Assembly: GCF_002410825.1 (NCBI RefSeq)
Contig: NZ_DHOS01000052.1
Coordinates: 190,424 to 254,423, forward strand
Direction of reading: 5' to 3'
DNA: 64,000 nt
Origin: Proteiniphilum sp. UBA5384
GTDB lineage: Bacteria > Bacteroidota > Bacteroidia > Bacteroidales > Dysgonomonadaceae
Positions 51,748 through 61,845 of this stretch are shown here, piece by piece. A model generated the notes under the pieces. It was not told the DNA's origin. It saw only the letters and a list, made by a program, of their open reading frames with translations, and made no database searches. The first letter of the stretch is position 1. Each line of letters begins with the position of its first letter. A program made the translations under genes and the position numbers.

Positions 51748-52530
51748 ATGCCGGATAAAAAGCAAGTTATCATATCGTTGACATCCTTTCCTGAAGCGAT
51801 ACCATTTGCCGTACAAGCCATTCAATCCATTTTGATGGGTTCGGTCTTGCCCGATAAAATAGTACTCTATTTAACCTATTCGCAATTTGGCGAAAATGGC
51901 ATTCCGGAAGAACTTCAAAATTTAGCCGACAGCAATTCGATTTTTGAAATCAGAAACTACGACGATGATATTCGCTCATACAGGAAATTAGTGCCTGGGC
52001 TGGTTGATTTTCCCGATGCTGTGATTATTACAATTGATGATGATGTCTGGTATAACAAAAATATGCTTCGAGTCTTGTTGCGTTGGCATAATGAAATTCC
52101 GGATGCTATATTGGCACACCGTGCAAAACGTATAAAAATAGACGCTCCCTACCGTAAGTGGAAAAAATACAGATGGTACAGCTTTGTAACAAAAAGAATT
52201 CATGCCAGTTTTAAAAACATACAAACGGGTGTAGGAGGCGTACTCTATCCGCCGAATGCGTTGAAAAAAGAGATGATGGATCCGGCGCTATTCAAAGCAA
52301 TAGCCCCCACCACGGACGATATCTGGTTTTGGGCGGCAGCTGTAGCTCACGGCACTAAAATCATACCTGTGCCTTTCGGATACAACAAACCCCGCGGACT
52401 TAAAAAGCCAAAGAATTTATCATTGAAAACCGTTAACTTTAAAACAGGGACTGATTTAAACAGCGAGTCGCTAAAAAAAATCATAGAAAAATATCCGATC
52501 ATAATTCAGAGAATAGAATCGGAGAAATGA
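51748..52530 (+). CDS. Glycosyltransferase, GT-A-like
   Basis: The 260-residue cytoplasmic protein begins VIISLTSFPEAIPFAVQAIQSIL, similar to small GT-A-fold sugar transferases, and has the metal-binding acidic triad in IITIDDDVWY (about residues 96-98). It probably adds a sugar to a capsule, LPS or glycoprotein chain; the donor is unknown. I start at 51748 (MPDKKQVII) because a -7 box at 51685-51692 lies inside the 35-residue upstream extension. It converges on the Stealth gene (15-base gap); together they form a two-gene surface-glycan islet. Confidence 0.8.
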   Translation: MPDKKQVIISLTSFPEAIPFAVQAIQSILMGSVLPDKIVLYLTYSQFGENGIPEELQNLADSNSIFEIRNYDDDIRSYRKLVPGLVDFPDAVIITIDDDVWYNKNMLRVLLRWHNEIPDAILAHRAKRIKIDAPYRKWKKYRWYSFVTKRIHASFKNIQTGVGGVLYPPNALKKEMMDPALFKAIAPTTDDIWFWAAAVAHGTKIIPVPFGYNKPRGLKKPKNLSLKTVNFKTGTDLNSESLKKIIEKYPIIIQRIESEK

Positions 52531-52545
52531 GGTGACCAAAATACA

Positions 52546-53538
52546 TTAAATTTCAAATGTTGATTTGTGTGGCAGAATACCGTTAAACGCATTTTCAAGA
52601 TTTCTCATCACCTTATCATAGTCCCGAATATGGACATTGTCATTCAAGCAAATTAACTTGTAGCTCTGTTCGGAAATGGCTCGTACCGCTTGTTTGGGTT
52701 TCACCATTAGCGGAAACATTTTTGTATCCTGGTAGGTATTGTATGGTGTAAAATTCCCCTTACATATTTGCCAGGTGCGAAAAAGCTCCGGCGTCAAATC
52801 ATTTAACGCCCTGAATCTGTTCACCGATGTTTCGGTTAATTCTTTTCCGGCAGCCGCCCAAACTTCGTTGAAAGTGCTTTTCAAATAGGGCTGGGCATTA
52901 TGAGGTGTGCGCAATGTAACAAATTTGCCGTATGGTTTTAAAATATAGTTCCACCGTGCCTTAGAACCGTATGATTTGTCGAACCATTTATCCTTATATT
53001 GGGTCATTACTTCCTTTTTGTCGAAATGGTCGTTGATAACCCTGATGTTGTTTTTAATACGTTTGTACCATTGGGACCAACCGGGATTGTATTGAAATAC
53101 TGCAATATCGCAAGGCCACCCGTTTCTGAAAAAGCGCTCTGGCCCGATAGAATTAATAATGTAGAAATCGTCGTTAAAATAGACAAAGTGTTCGGCTAAA
53201 TCGGGAATTCTATGCAAATATCGTTCAATCACAACAGAGTTGTAGCTTGGTAAAAATTCATTCGGAATGAAGTCTTTGTGGGATACCAGATTCAGTTTCG
53301 GATTATTCTCGTCCAACCAGTCGGGTTTCTGTCCACAAGTTACAAAATGAATTTTACGAACCCACGGTGCAAAATTTTCAACGCCTCTAAACCAATACTT
53401 TAAAAAACCATAATCACGGAAGCGTGCTTCTGACACTTCGTTTTTGGTGTTGTCGATCTTTCCGGAATATTTGGCGAAATTTTTTTTCCACTCAGCATCG
53501 TCCATGTCGACCCAAGTAATCACAAAATCTATCTCCAT
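52546..53538 (-). CDS. Stealth-family sugar-phosphate transferase
   Basis: The 330-residue product opens with MEIDFVITWVDMDDAEW (Stealth region CR1). RDYGFLKYWFRGVENFAPWV and IHFVTCGQKPDWL follow (CR2), then HFVYFNDDFYI and the later NDHFDK/APYLKSTFNEVW-type blocks (CR3/CR4). Stealth proteins transfer hexose 1-phosphate in capsule and phosphoglycan synthesis; the GlcNAc-1-phosphotransferase core is shared with animal enzymes. A role in cell-surface phosphoglycan is inferred. Its ATG is only 14 bases from the rpoC terminator, whose loop contains a -7-like box, and AGAGGA lies just before the start. A standard promoter region is therefore missing. Confidence 0.9.
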   Translation of the reverse strand: MEIDFVITWVDMDDAEWKKNFAKYSGKIDNTKNEVSEARFRDYGFLKYWFRGVENFAPWVRKIHFVTCGQKPDWLDENNPKLNLVSHKDFIPNEFLPSYNSVVIERYLHRIPDLAEHFVYFNDDFYIINSIGPERFFRNGWPCDIAVFQYNPGWSQWYKRIKNNIRVINDHFDKKEVMTQYKDKWFDKSYGSKARWNYILKPYGKFVTLRTPHNAQPYLKSTFNEVWAAAGKELTETSVNRFRALNDLTPELFRTWQICKGNFTPYNTYQDTKMFPLMVKPKQAVRAISEQSYKLICLNDNVHIRDYDKVMRNLENAFNGILPHKSTFEI

Positions 53539-53551
53539 TGATTTTCCTCTT

Positions 53552-53586
53552 AAAAAAGAGGCTGTCTCAAAAGTAAAGACAGCCTC
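53552..53586 (-). terminator. Terminator of the rplKAJL-rpoBC operon
   Basis: A perfect 10-bp stem, GAGGCTGTCT / AGACAGCCTC, followed on the minus strand by six T residues, 26 bases after the rpoC stop. The loop contains TACTTTTG (53568-53575). Confidence 0.9.
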
Positions 53587-53611
53587 ATAAATGTGGCTAG
53601 TTGCTAAGAAT

Positions 53612-56600
53612 TTATTCTTCCGTAGCCTCCTGGAATAAGTTTACACGTTTGTTGGCGTTCAGTTTTTCGAAGTCTTCGCGTGAACCGACTACCAGCTTGT
53701 CGAATTCCCTCTGGCCGGTACCGGCGGGGATAAGGTGCCCGCAGATCACGTTTTCTTTCAGACCTTCGAGTGAATCAACTTTGCCGTTGATGGCAGCATC
53801 GTTCAACACCTTGGTGGTTTCCTGGAACGAAGCGGCTGACATGAAGCTGGTTGTCTGGAGCGCGGCACGGGTAATTCCCTGCAATACCTGGTTGGCAGTG
53901 GCGGGAACGGCATCACGAGCTTCTACCGGTTTCAGGTCACGACGTTTCAACGAGCTGTTCTCATCTCGCAGCTTACGTGCGGTTACAATCTGTCCCGGTT
54001 CGAACAGTTGCGAGTCGCCGGCATCAACAATCACTTTCTTGCCCCAGATGCGGTCATTTTCTTCCATCATCTCGTTTTTGTCTACGAGTTGCTGTTCGAG
54101 GAAGCGGGTATCTCCCGGATCCACCACTTCCACCTTACGCATCATCTGTCGAACGATGACCTCAAAGTGCTTGTCATTGATCTTCACACCCTGCAGGCGG
54201 TATACATCCTGTACTTCGTTCACTATATATTCCTGTACGGCAGTGGGTCCCATGATTGCCAGGATATCAGATGGAGTGATAGCCCCGTCGGAGAGTGGCA
54301 TACCTGCACGTACATAATCGTTTTCCTGCACTAATATCTGTTTGGAGAGGGGAACCATGTATTTCTTCATTTCTCCGGTTTTGGAGGTGATGGAAATCTC
54401 CTGGTTACCACGCTTGATCTTCCCGAACGATACCTCACCGTCGATTTCGGCAACCACTGCCGGGTTTGACGGGTTACGTGCTTCAAACAGCTCGGTTACA
54501 CGTGGAAGACCACCCGTGATATCCCCCGCTTTGCCTACGGCGCGCGGAATTTTCACCAACACGTCTCCTGCCTTGATATCATCATTCTCATTCTTTACGA
54601 TGTGAGATCCGAGCGGAAGGGTATAGGTGCGCAGGACATTGTCGTCTGCATCGACGATATGTGCTGAAGGTGCCTTGGTCTTATCACGTGATTCGATAAT
54701 CACCTTTTCCTTCAGACCGGTTTGCTCATCGGACTCAACCTTATAAGTAAGGTTTTCGGTGAAACTTTCGAACTTGATCTTTCCGGTTGCTTCGGAAACG
54801 ATGACTGCGTTGAACGGATCCCATTCGCAGATCAGGTCGCCTTTCGTTACTTTATCTCCCTGATTGAAATAGAGCTTCGAACCATAGGGTATGTTATGTG
54901 CCAGTAACACGATTTTGGTATTGGGATCTACGATACGCATTTCCACTAACCGGCTCACAACCACTTTATAAGGTTTACCATCATTGTCCACGGTCTCCAC
55001 ATAACGGAGTTCGTCGAATTCGAGCGTACCATCATACTTGGTCACAATACTGTTTTCGGCAGCGATGTTGGAAGCAATACCTCCCACGTGGAACGTACGC
55101 AGCGTAAGCTGGGTACCCGGTTCGCCGATGGACTGGGCAGCAATGACGCCTACCGCTTCGCCTCTTTGTACCATCCTGCCGGTGGCGAGGTTCCTGCCGT
55201 AACATTTTGCACAAACGCCGTGCGACGATTCGCAGGTGAGTACCGAGCGGATTTCTACCCGCTCGATGGGTGATTCTTCTATTTTCTTCGCTATGTCTTC
55301 AGTGATCTCTTCACCGGCGCTTACAATGATTTCTCCCGTGTTAGGGTGCTGTACATCGTGTACCGAGACGCGCCCCAATATACGCTCGTAAAGTGAGGCG
55401 ATCACCTCGTCGTTGTTCTTGATGGCGGTAGCTACCAGACCACGCAGAGTACCGCAATCTTCCTCGTTGATAATCACATCCTGTGAAACGTCTACGAGAC
55501 GACGGGTGAGGTACCCGGCATCGGCGGTCTTCAATGCTGTGTCGGCGAGACCCTTACGGGCACCGTGGGTGGAAATGAAGTACTCGAGTACCGACAATCC
55601 CTCCTTAAAGTTCGCAAGGATAGGGTTCTCAATAATCTGCGCTCCTTCGGCTCCGCTCTTTTGCGGTTTGGCCATCAATCCACGCATGCCCGACAACTGG
55701 CGGATCTGTTCGCGCGAACCGCGGGCACCCGAGTCAAGCATCATGTATACTGAGTTGAATCCCTGGTCGTCTTCGGCAAGTTGCTTCATCAGGATATTCG
55801 ACAACTTGGAGTTGATATGTGTCCAAGTGTCGATGATCTGGTTGTAACGTTCGTTATAGGTGATGAACCCCATATTGTAGTTATCCATGATCTGCTCCAC
55901 TTCAGCATATCCTTCAGCAATAAGTGTTTCTTTTTCTGCCGGGATGATCACATCTTCGAGGTTGAACGAGAGTCCTCCCTTGAAAGCCATGTAGTAGCCG
56001 AGTGATTTGATATCGTCGAGGTATTGGGCCGTACGGGCTACACCACAGGTCTTGATTACCTTTCCGATAATGTCACGGAGTGATTTCTTGGAAAGCAGTT
56101 CATTGATATATCCTACTTCTTTGGGGATGGCTTCGTTGGTGATTACACGTCCCACAGTGGTTTCGTGCATCTTACGGATTGGGTGTCCCTCTTCATCAAT
56201 ATCATCCACAATTACTTTCACCAAAGCATGCACATCCACCGCACCTTCATTATAAGCGATGATGGCTTCTTCCTCCCCGTAGAAGGTCATCCCTTCCCCT
56301 TTTGCGCCGGGACGGATTTTGGTGATATAATACAATCCCAATACCATGTCCTGCGATGGAACGGTGATTGGTGCCCCATTGGCGGGATTGAGAATATTGT
56401 GTGCGGCGAGCATCAACAATTGTGCTTCTAGAATAGCTTCATTGCCGAGCGGCAGGTGGACAGCCATCTGGTCACCGTCGAAGTCGGCGTTGAATGCCGT
56501 ACAGGCAAGCGGGTGCAATTGAATAGCCTTACCCTCGATCAGTTTGGGCTGGAACGCCTGGATACCCAGACGGTGGAGGGTAGGGGCACGGTTCAACATT

Positions 56601-57895
56601 ACCGGATGCCCTTTCATCACATACTCGAGGATATCATATACCACCGGTTCTTTTCTGTCCACGATTTTCTTGGCAGATTTTACCGTCTTTACGATACCTC
56701 TTTCGATGAGCTTACGGATGATAAACGGTTTATAAAGTTCGGCTGCCATATCTTTCGGCAGACCGCATTCGTGCATCTTGAGTTCGGGGCCTACGACAAT
56801 TACCGAACGTGCCGAGTAGTCCACACGTTTACCGAGCAGATTCTGGCGGAAACGTCCCTGTTTTCCTTTCAAACTGTCGGAAAGTGACTTCAACGGACGG
56901 TTAGACTCGGTCTTGATAGCACTCGATTTGCGTGAATTGTCGAACAGAGAGTCCACTGCTTCCTGCAACATGCGTTTTTCATTACGCAGGATTACATCCG
57001 GCGCCTTGATGTCGATAAGACGTTTCAGACGGTTATTACGGATGATGACACGACGATAGAGGTCGTTCAGGTCAGACGTGGCAAAACGACCACCATCCAG
57101 TGGTACTAACGGACGCAGGTCGGGCGGAATGACGGGAATCACTTTCATGATCATCCATTCCGGCTTGTTGATATTTTTGGATCCACGGAAAGCTTCCACC
57201 ACCTGCAATTGTTTCAATGCTTCATTTTTACGTTGTTGCGAAGTGTCGGTGCTTGCACGGTGACGCAGCTGGTGGGCCAGTTTGTCGAGATTCAGCCTTT
57301 CCAGAAGGTCGAGAATTGCTTCCGCGCCCATCTTGGCGATGAACTTGTTGGGATCGCTGTCCTCCAACAGTTGGTTTTCTTTTGGGAGCGTATCGAGCAA
57401 ATTGAGATACTCTTCTTCTGTAAGGAGGTCTCTTTCTGCCACCTGATCTTCCAATGCACCCGGTTGAATCACTACATATCTTTCATAATAGATAATGGAG
57501 TCCAGTTTTTTTGTCGGGATTCCCAGAAGATATCCTATCTTGTTGGGCAACGACCTGAAATACCAGATATGCGCTACCGGAACCACCAAATGGATATGCC
57601 CGGTACGTTCACGACGCACTTTTTTCTCAGTTACTTCCACACCGCATCGGTCGCAGACAATACCCTTGTAACGGATACGTTTGTATTTTCCGCAGTGACA
57701 TTCGTAGTCTTTTACCGGCCCGAAGATCCGTTCACAAAACAGACCATCCCGTTCCGGCTTATAGGTACGGTAATTGATTGTCTCGGGTTTCAACACTTCA
57801 CCGAAAGAACTCTCCAGAATCTGTTCAGGTGATGCCAGACCAATCGTAATTTTTGAGAAGTTACTCTTTATTTTGTTCTCTTTTCTAAATGCCAT
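53612..57895 (-). CDS. rpoC: RNA polymerase beta-prime subunit
   Basis: The 1427-residue catalytic subunit has the N-terminal zinc site (CHCGKYKRIRYKGIVCDRCG), the absolutely conserved active-site Mg motif NADFDGDQMAVH (about residue 465), the bridge-helix region (SGARGSREQIRQLSGMRGLMAKP) and the second zinc cluster (CESSHGVCAKCYGRNLATG). The length is that of Bacteroidota RpoC. It lies 41 bases downstream of rpoB, ends the operon and is followed by a strong terminator. Conserved core gene with no anomalies seen. Confidence 0.99.
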   Translation of the reverse strand: MAFRKENKIKSNFSKITIGLASPEQILESSFGEVLKPETINYRTYKPERDGLFCERIFGPVKDYECHCGKYKRIRYKGIVCDRCGVEVTEKKVRRERTGHIHLVVPVAHIWYFRSLPNKIGYLLGIPTKKLDSIIYYERYVVIQPGALEDQVAERDLLTEEEYLNLLDTLPKENQLLEDSDPNKFIAKMGAEAILDLLERLNLDKLAHQLRHRASTDTSQQRKNEALKQLQVVEAFRGSKNINKPEWMIMKVIPVIPPDLRPLVPLDGGRFATSDLNDLYRRVIIRNNRLKRLIDIKAPDVILRNEKRMLQEAVDSLFDNSRKSSAIKTESNRPLKSLSDSLKGKQGRFRQNLLGKRVDYSARSVIVVGPELKMHECGLPKDMAAELYKPFIIRKLIERGIVKTVKSAKKIVDRKEPVVYDILEYVMKGHPVMLNRAPTLHRLGIQAFQPKLIEGKAIQLHPLACTAFNADFDGDQMAVHLPLGNEAILEAQLLMLAAHNILNPANGAPITVPSQDMVLGLYYITKIRPGAKGEGMTFYGEEEAIIAYNEGAVDVHALVKVIVDDIDEEGHPIRKMHETTVGRVITNEAIPKEVGYINELLSKKSLRDIIGKVIKTCGVARTAQYLDDIKSLGYYMAFKGGLSFNLEDVIIPAEKETLIAEGYAEVEQIMDNYNMGFITYNERYNQIIDTWTHINSKLSNILMKQLAEDDQGFNSVYMMLDSGARGSREQIRQLSGMRGLMAKPQKSGAEGAQIIENPILANFKEGLSVLEYFISTHGARKGLADTALKTADAGYLTRRLVDVSQDVIINEEDCGTLRGLVATAIKNNDEVIASLYERILGRVSVHDVQHPNTGEIIVSAGEEITEDIAKKIEESPIERVEIRSVLTCESSHGVCAKCYGRNLATGRMVQRGEAVGVIAAQSIGEPGTQLTLRTFHVGGIASNIAAENSIVTKYDGTLEFDELRYVETVDNDGKPYKVVVSRLVEMRIVDPNTKIVLLAHNIPYGSKLYFNQGDKVTKGDLICEWDPFNAVIVSEATGKIKFESFTENLTYKVESDEQTGLKEKVIIESRDKTKAPSAHIVDADDNVLRTYTLPLGSHIVKNENDDIKAGDVLVKIPRAVGKAGDITGGLPRVTELFEARNPSNPAVVAEIDGEVSFGKIKRGNQEISITSKTGEMKKYMVPLSKQILVQENDYVRAGMPLSDGAITPSDILAIMGPTAVQEYIVNEVQDVYRLQGVKINDKHFEVIVRQMMRKVEVVDPGDTRFLEQQLVDKNEMMEENDRIWGKKVIVDAGDSQLFEPGQIVTARKLRDENSSLKRRDLKPVEARDAVPATANQVLQGITRAALQTTSFMSAASFQETTKVLNDAAINGKVDSLEGLKENVICGHLIPAGTGQREFDKLVVGSREDFEKLNANKRVNLFQEATEE

Positions 57896-57936
57896 ATACT
57901 AATCAGTATAAAGAGTTATTTTGTTTAATTTGCCTA

Positions 57937-60900
57937 TTAGTCGAGACTGACGTTAAGACCCAATCCTTTCAATTCGTGAAGTAATACGTTCAACGATTCC
58001 GGGATTCCGGTCTGTGGCATCGGCTCACCTTTGACGATGGCTTCATACGCTTTGGAGCGGCCTACCACATCATCTGACTTGACGGTGAGGATCTCTTGAA
58101 GAATATGTGCGGCACCGAATGCTTCGAGCGCCCAAACCTCCATTTCCCCGAAACGCTGGCCTCCAAACTGTGCTTTACCGCCCAACGGTTGTTGTGTGAT
58201 AAGTGAGTAGGGACCAATGGAACGGGCATGCATCTTGTCTTCCACCATATGGCCGAGTTTGAGCATGTAGATAACACCCACGGTCGCCGGTTGGTCGAAA
58301 CGTTCCCCGGTCCCGCCATCATAGAGATAACTCTTACCGTATGCAGGTACACCGGCTTTGTCGGTCCAGGTGGTCAGGTCCTCGAGTGATGCTCCATCGA
58401 AGATGGGGGTCGCAAATTTCATCCCGAGTTCTTGTCCTGCCCATCCGAGCACGGTTTCGAAAATCTGTCCGAGGTTCATACGTGAAGGCACCCCCAGCGG
58501 GTTCAATACAATATCCACCGCTGTTCCGTCGGCAAGGAAAGGCATGTCTTCCTGTCGTACAATCCTTGATACAATACCTTTGTTACCATGACGTCCTGCC
58601 ATTTTGTCTCCTACCTGTATCTTGCGTTTTTTTGCCACATATACTTTGGCAATCTGCATGATACCTGAAGGGAGTTCATCCCCGATGGTAAAGTCAAAGC
58701 GCTTCCGTTTCAATTCTGCATCCAACTCCTTGTAACGATGGAGATAGTTGATTACCGTGGTACGGATAAGTTCGTTTTTTTGTGCATCGGCCGTCCATTT
58801 GTTCAACTGGATCGACTGATAATCGATTTCAGCGAGCACTTTGGGCGTGAATTTTGCACCCTTGGGAACAATGTCCATATTGGTGTAGTCTTTCACTCCC
58901 ACCGACGTTTTACCTTCAGTGAGTACGAGCAACTTATTGATAAGTACTTTTTTCAACTCTTCCATTTTCTCTTCATACTCTTCGTCGAGCTTGGGAAGAA
59001 GGGCTTTGTTGGAAAGTTTTGTTTTTCCTTTCTTGGAAGCTTTGGAGAAGAGGTTGGTATGGATTACTACGCCCTTAAGCGAGGGAGACGCCTTCAATGA
59101 AGCATCCTTCACATCACCCGCCTTGTCTCCGAAGATAGCGCGAAGCAGTTTTTCTTCGGGTGACGGATCGGATTCACCTTTCGGAGTGATTTTGCCAATC
59201 AGGATGTCTCCCGGTTTGATGCGTGCTCCCACCCGGACAATACCTCTTTCATCCAGATCTCTGGTAGCTTCTTCACTCACGTTGGGAATGTCGGAAGTGA
59301 GTTCTTCCATTCCCCGCTTGGTTTCACGCACTTCCAGCGAGAATTCTTCCACGTGGATAGAAGTAAAGATGTCTTCACTTACCAACCTCTCGTTCAAAAC
59401 GATGGCATCCTCGAAGTTATAACCCTTCCATGGCATGAACGCTACTTTCAGGTTCCTGCCTAAAGCCAGTTCCCCGTCTTGTGTAGCATATCCTTCGGTA
59501 AGGATGTCACCGGCTTTCACCTTTTGTCCCACGCTGCAGAGAGGACGCAGGTCGATAGTGGTATTCTGGTTGGTCTTCCGGAACTTGGGAATATTGTAAG
59601 TTTTTACAGCTTCCTCGAAGCTGGTAAATTCTTCTTCTTCGCTACGGTCGTATTTTATTTTGATGGTAGTGGCATCTACATAGATGATTTCTCCGGTGCC
59701 TTCGGCCATCACCTGGGTACGGGAATCGTGGATCACTTGACCTTCGATACCGGTACCTACGACAGGTGATTCAGTTCTCATCAGGGGGACGGCTTGGCGC
59801 ATCATGTTCGATCCCATCAATGCACGGTTGGCATCATCGTGTTCAAGGAAGGGAATCAATGAAGCGGCGATAGAAGCGATCTGCATGGGTGATACGTCCA
59901 TTAGTTCCACCTCCTCGGGGGCAATCACGGGGTAGTCGGCATCCTGCCTTGCTTTTACGCGCGGATTGATGAATTTTCCCTTGTCGTCAAGCGGTGCATT
60001 CCCCTGTGCGATCAATCTGTCTTCTTCTTCTTCGGCGGCAAGATAGATCACTTCGTTGTTATTGATATTCACCACTCCATTTTCTACTTTACGATAGGGA
60101 GTTTCGATGAATCCAAGATCGTTAATCTTCGCATAGACACAAAGTGAGGAGATAAGCCCGATATTAGGTCCCTCAGGTGTTTCTATAGGACAAAGACGGC
60201 CATAATGTGTGTAGTGTACGTCACGCACTTCAAAACCGGCACGCTCACGCGAAAGTCCACCCGGTCCGAGCGCCGACAGACGGCGTTTATGGGTAATCTC
60301 TGCGAGCGGATTGGTCTGGTCCATGAACTGCGACAATGCATTAGTTCCGAAGAAGGTATTGATCACCGACGAAATGGTTTTCGCATTGATCAGGTCGATC
60401 GGAGTGAAGACTTCATTGTCGCGCACGTTCATTCTCTCACGGATAATACGTGCCATACGGTTCAGCCCTACGCCGAACTGAGTATATAATTGTTCTCCCA
60501 CCGTGCGCACACGACGGTTGCTGAGGTGGTCGATATCGTCCACCACGGCTTTGGAGTTGATCAGCTCGATAAGATATTTGATGATTTCGATCATGTCTTC
60601 TTTCGTAAGAACACGTGTATCGACATCGGTATCGAGATTTAGTTTCTTATTAATCCTGTAGCGGCCTACGTCGCCCAGATCATATCTTTTCTCCGAGAAG
60701 AAGAGATTGTTGATGACTTCACGTGCACTGGCATCATCGGCCGGTTCTGCGCTTCGCAGCTGGCGGTAGATATGGCGGATGGCATCAATCTCGGTGTTAC
60801 TCGGATCTTTCTGTAATGTATTGTAGATGATGGAATAGTCGGAGGTATTGGCCGTTTCCTTGTGCAGAAGGATAGAGGCTACACCCGATTCGATGATTTC

Positions 60901-61749
60901 GTCGATGTGTTCCTGTTCCAGCACCGTTTCACGCTCAATGATCACTTCGTTCCTTTCAATGGAAGTTACCTCACCGGTGTCTTCATCGACAAAATCTTCC
61001 ATCCATGATTTCAGTACACGGGCTGCTAATTTGCGTCCCAGTACTTTTTTGAGACTAGCCTTATTTACTTTTACTTCTTCAGCCAGATCAAAAATCTCAA
61101 GGATATCCTTGTCGCTTTCAAAACCGATGGCGCGAAGTAGGGTGGTAACCGGTAATTTCTTCTTCCGGTCGATATAGGCATACATCACGTTGTTAATATC
61201 CGTGGCGAATTCAATCCATGATCCTTTGAACGGGATGATACGGGCAGAATAGAGTACGGTACCGTTGGCGTGCATGCTTTGCCCGAAGAATACGCCGGGA
61301 GAGCGGTGTAATTGTGAAACAATGACGCGTTCGGCTCCATTGATTACAAATGTACCTTTTTCGGTCATATAAGGAATCGTACCGAGATAAACATCCTGGA
61401 TGACAGGGGTAAAATCTTCGTGGTCGGGGTCGGTGCAGTATAAATACAGCTTTGCCTTCAGCGGGACACTGTAGGTGAGCCCCCTGTCTACACACTCATC
61501 GATGGTATAGCGCGGGGGATCCACATAGTAATCTAAAAATTCGAGGACGAAGTTGTTTCGGGTATCAGCAATCGGAAAATTTTCCGTGAAAACCTTATAC
61601 AATCCTTCATTCTTTCTACTTTCGGGTGGTGCGTCGAGTTGGAGAAAATCCTGGAACGATTTTAACTGTACTTCCAGAAAATCGGGAAAATCAAGCGGAT
61701 TTGTAATCGACGCAAAATTGATTCTTTGATTGGCGTTATTTGAAGACAT
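57937..61749 (-). CDS. rpoB: RNA polymerase beta subunit
   Basis: The 1270-residue subunit contains the rifampicin-pocket region (LSQFMDQTNPLAEITHKRRLSALGPGGL), the ETPEGPNIGLISSL block and the C-terminal LNPLGVPSRMNLGQIFE and MEVWALEAFGA motifs that contact beta-prime. No resistance-type substitution stands out in the rifampicin region by eye. It is preceded by the rplL-rpoB hairpin (61785-61821) and followed by rpoC. Confidence 0.99.
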   Translation of the reverse strand: MSSNNANQRINFASITNPLDFPDFLEVQLKSFQDFLQLDAPPESRKNEGLYKVFTENFPIADTRNNFVLEFLDYYVDPPRYTIDECVDRGLTYSVPLKAKLYLYCTDPDHEDFTPVIQDVYLGTIPYMTEKGTFVINGAERVIVSQLHRSPGVFFGQSMHANGTVLYSARIIPFKGSWIEFATDINNVMYAYIDRKKKLPVTTLLRAIGFESDKDILEIFDLAEEVKVNKASLKKVLGRKLAARVLKSWMEDFVDEDTGEVTSIERNEVIIERETVLEQEHIDEIIESGVASILLHKETANTSDYSIIYNTLQKDPSNTEIDAIRHIYRQLRSAEPADDASAREVINNLFFSEKRYDLGDVGRYRINKKLNLDTDVDTRVLTKEDMIEIIKYLIELINSKAVVDDIDHLSNRRVRTVGEQLYTQFGVGLNRMARIIRERMNVRDNEVFTPIDLINAKTISSVINTFFGTNALSQFMDQTNPLAEITHKRRLSALGPGGLSRERAGFEVRDVHYTHYGRLCPIETPEGPNIGLISSLCVYAKINDLGFIETPYRKVENGVVNINNNEVIYLAAEEEEDRLIAQGNAPLDDKGKFINPRVKARQDADYPVIAPEEVELMDVSPMQIASIAASLIPFLEHDDANRALMGSNMMRQAVPLMRTESPVVGTGIEGQVIHDSRTQVMAEGTGEIIYVDATTIKIKYDRSEEEEFTSFEEAVKTYNIPKFRKTNQNTTIDLRPLCSVGQKVKAGDILTEGYATQDGELALGRNLKVAFMPWKGYNFEDAIVLNERLVSEDIFTSIHVEEFSLEVRETKRGMEELTSDIPNVSEEATRDLDERGIVRVGARIKPGDILIGKITPKGESDPSPEEKLLRAIFGDKAGDVKDASLKASPSLKGVVIHTNLFSKASKKGKTKLSNKALLPKLDEEYEEKMEELKKVLINKLLVLTEGKTSVGVKDYTNMDIVPKGAKFTPKVLAEIDYQSIQLNKWTADAQKNELIRTTVINYLHRYKELDAELKRKRFDFTIGDELPSGIMQIAKVYVAKKRKIQVGDKMAGRHGNKGIVSRIVRQEDMPFLADGTAVDIVLNPLGVPSRMNLGQIFETVLGWAGQELGMKFATPIFDGASLEDLTTWTDKAGVPAYGKSYLYDGGTGERFDQPATVGVIYMLKLGHMVEDKMHARSIGPYSLITQQPLGGKAQFGGQRFGEMEVWALEAFGAAHILQEILTVKSDDVVGRSKAYEAIVKGEPMPQTGIPESLNVLLHELKGLGLNVSLD

Positions 61750-61784
61750 GGATGTGAGTTTTTGAACCTACTATATATTGACAC

Positions 61785-61821
61785 AAAAGGTTAAGAATCT
61801 TCAGGTAGAAGATTCCTAACC
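61785..61821 (-). promoter_or_regulatory. Hairpin in the rplL-rpoB gap (partial attenuator or RNase III site)
   Basis: GGTTAGGAATCTTC pairs with GAAGATTCTTAACC (one mismatch, 5-base loop), followed on the minus strand by TTTTG. Similar hairpins between rplL and rpoB in other bacteria reduce transcription into rpoBC or serve as a processing site; that role here is by analogy. Confidence 0.65.
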
Positions 61822-61845
61822 ATATTAACCTAAATTAGGTAAATG

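Noticed and set aside
51210..51821. 203-residue open frame read as an intact thioredoxin-like protein
   Set aside because: Its N-terminal part runs into the coding region of the divergent glycosyltransferase and the C-terminal half of the thioredoxin fold is missing.
53612..61749. Many long plus-strand open frames opposite rpoC and rpoB
   Set aside because: They are mirror frames of highly conserved genes, with no signal, domain or upstream site of their own.
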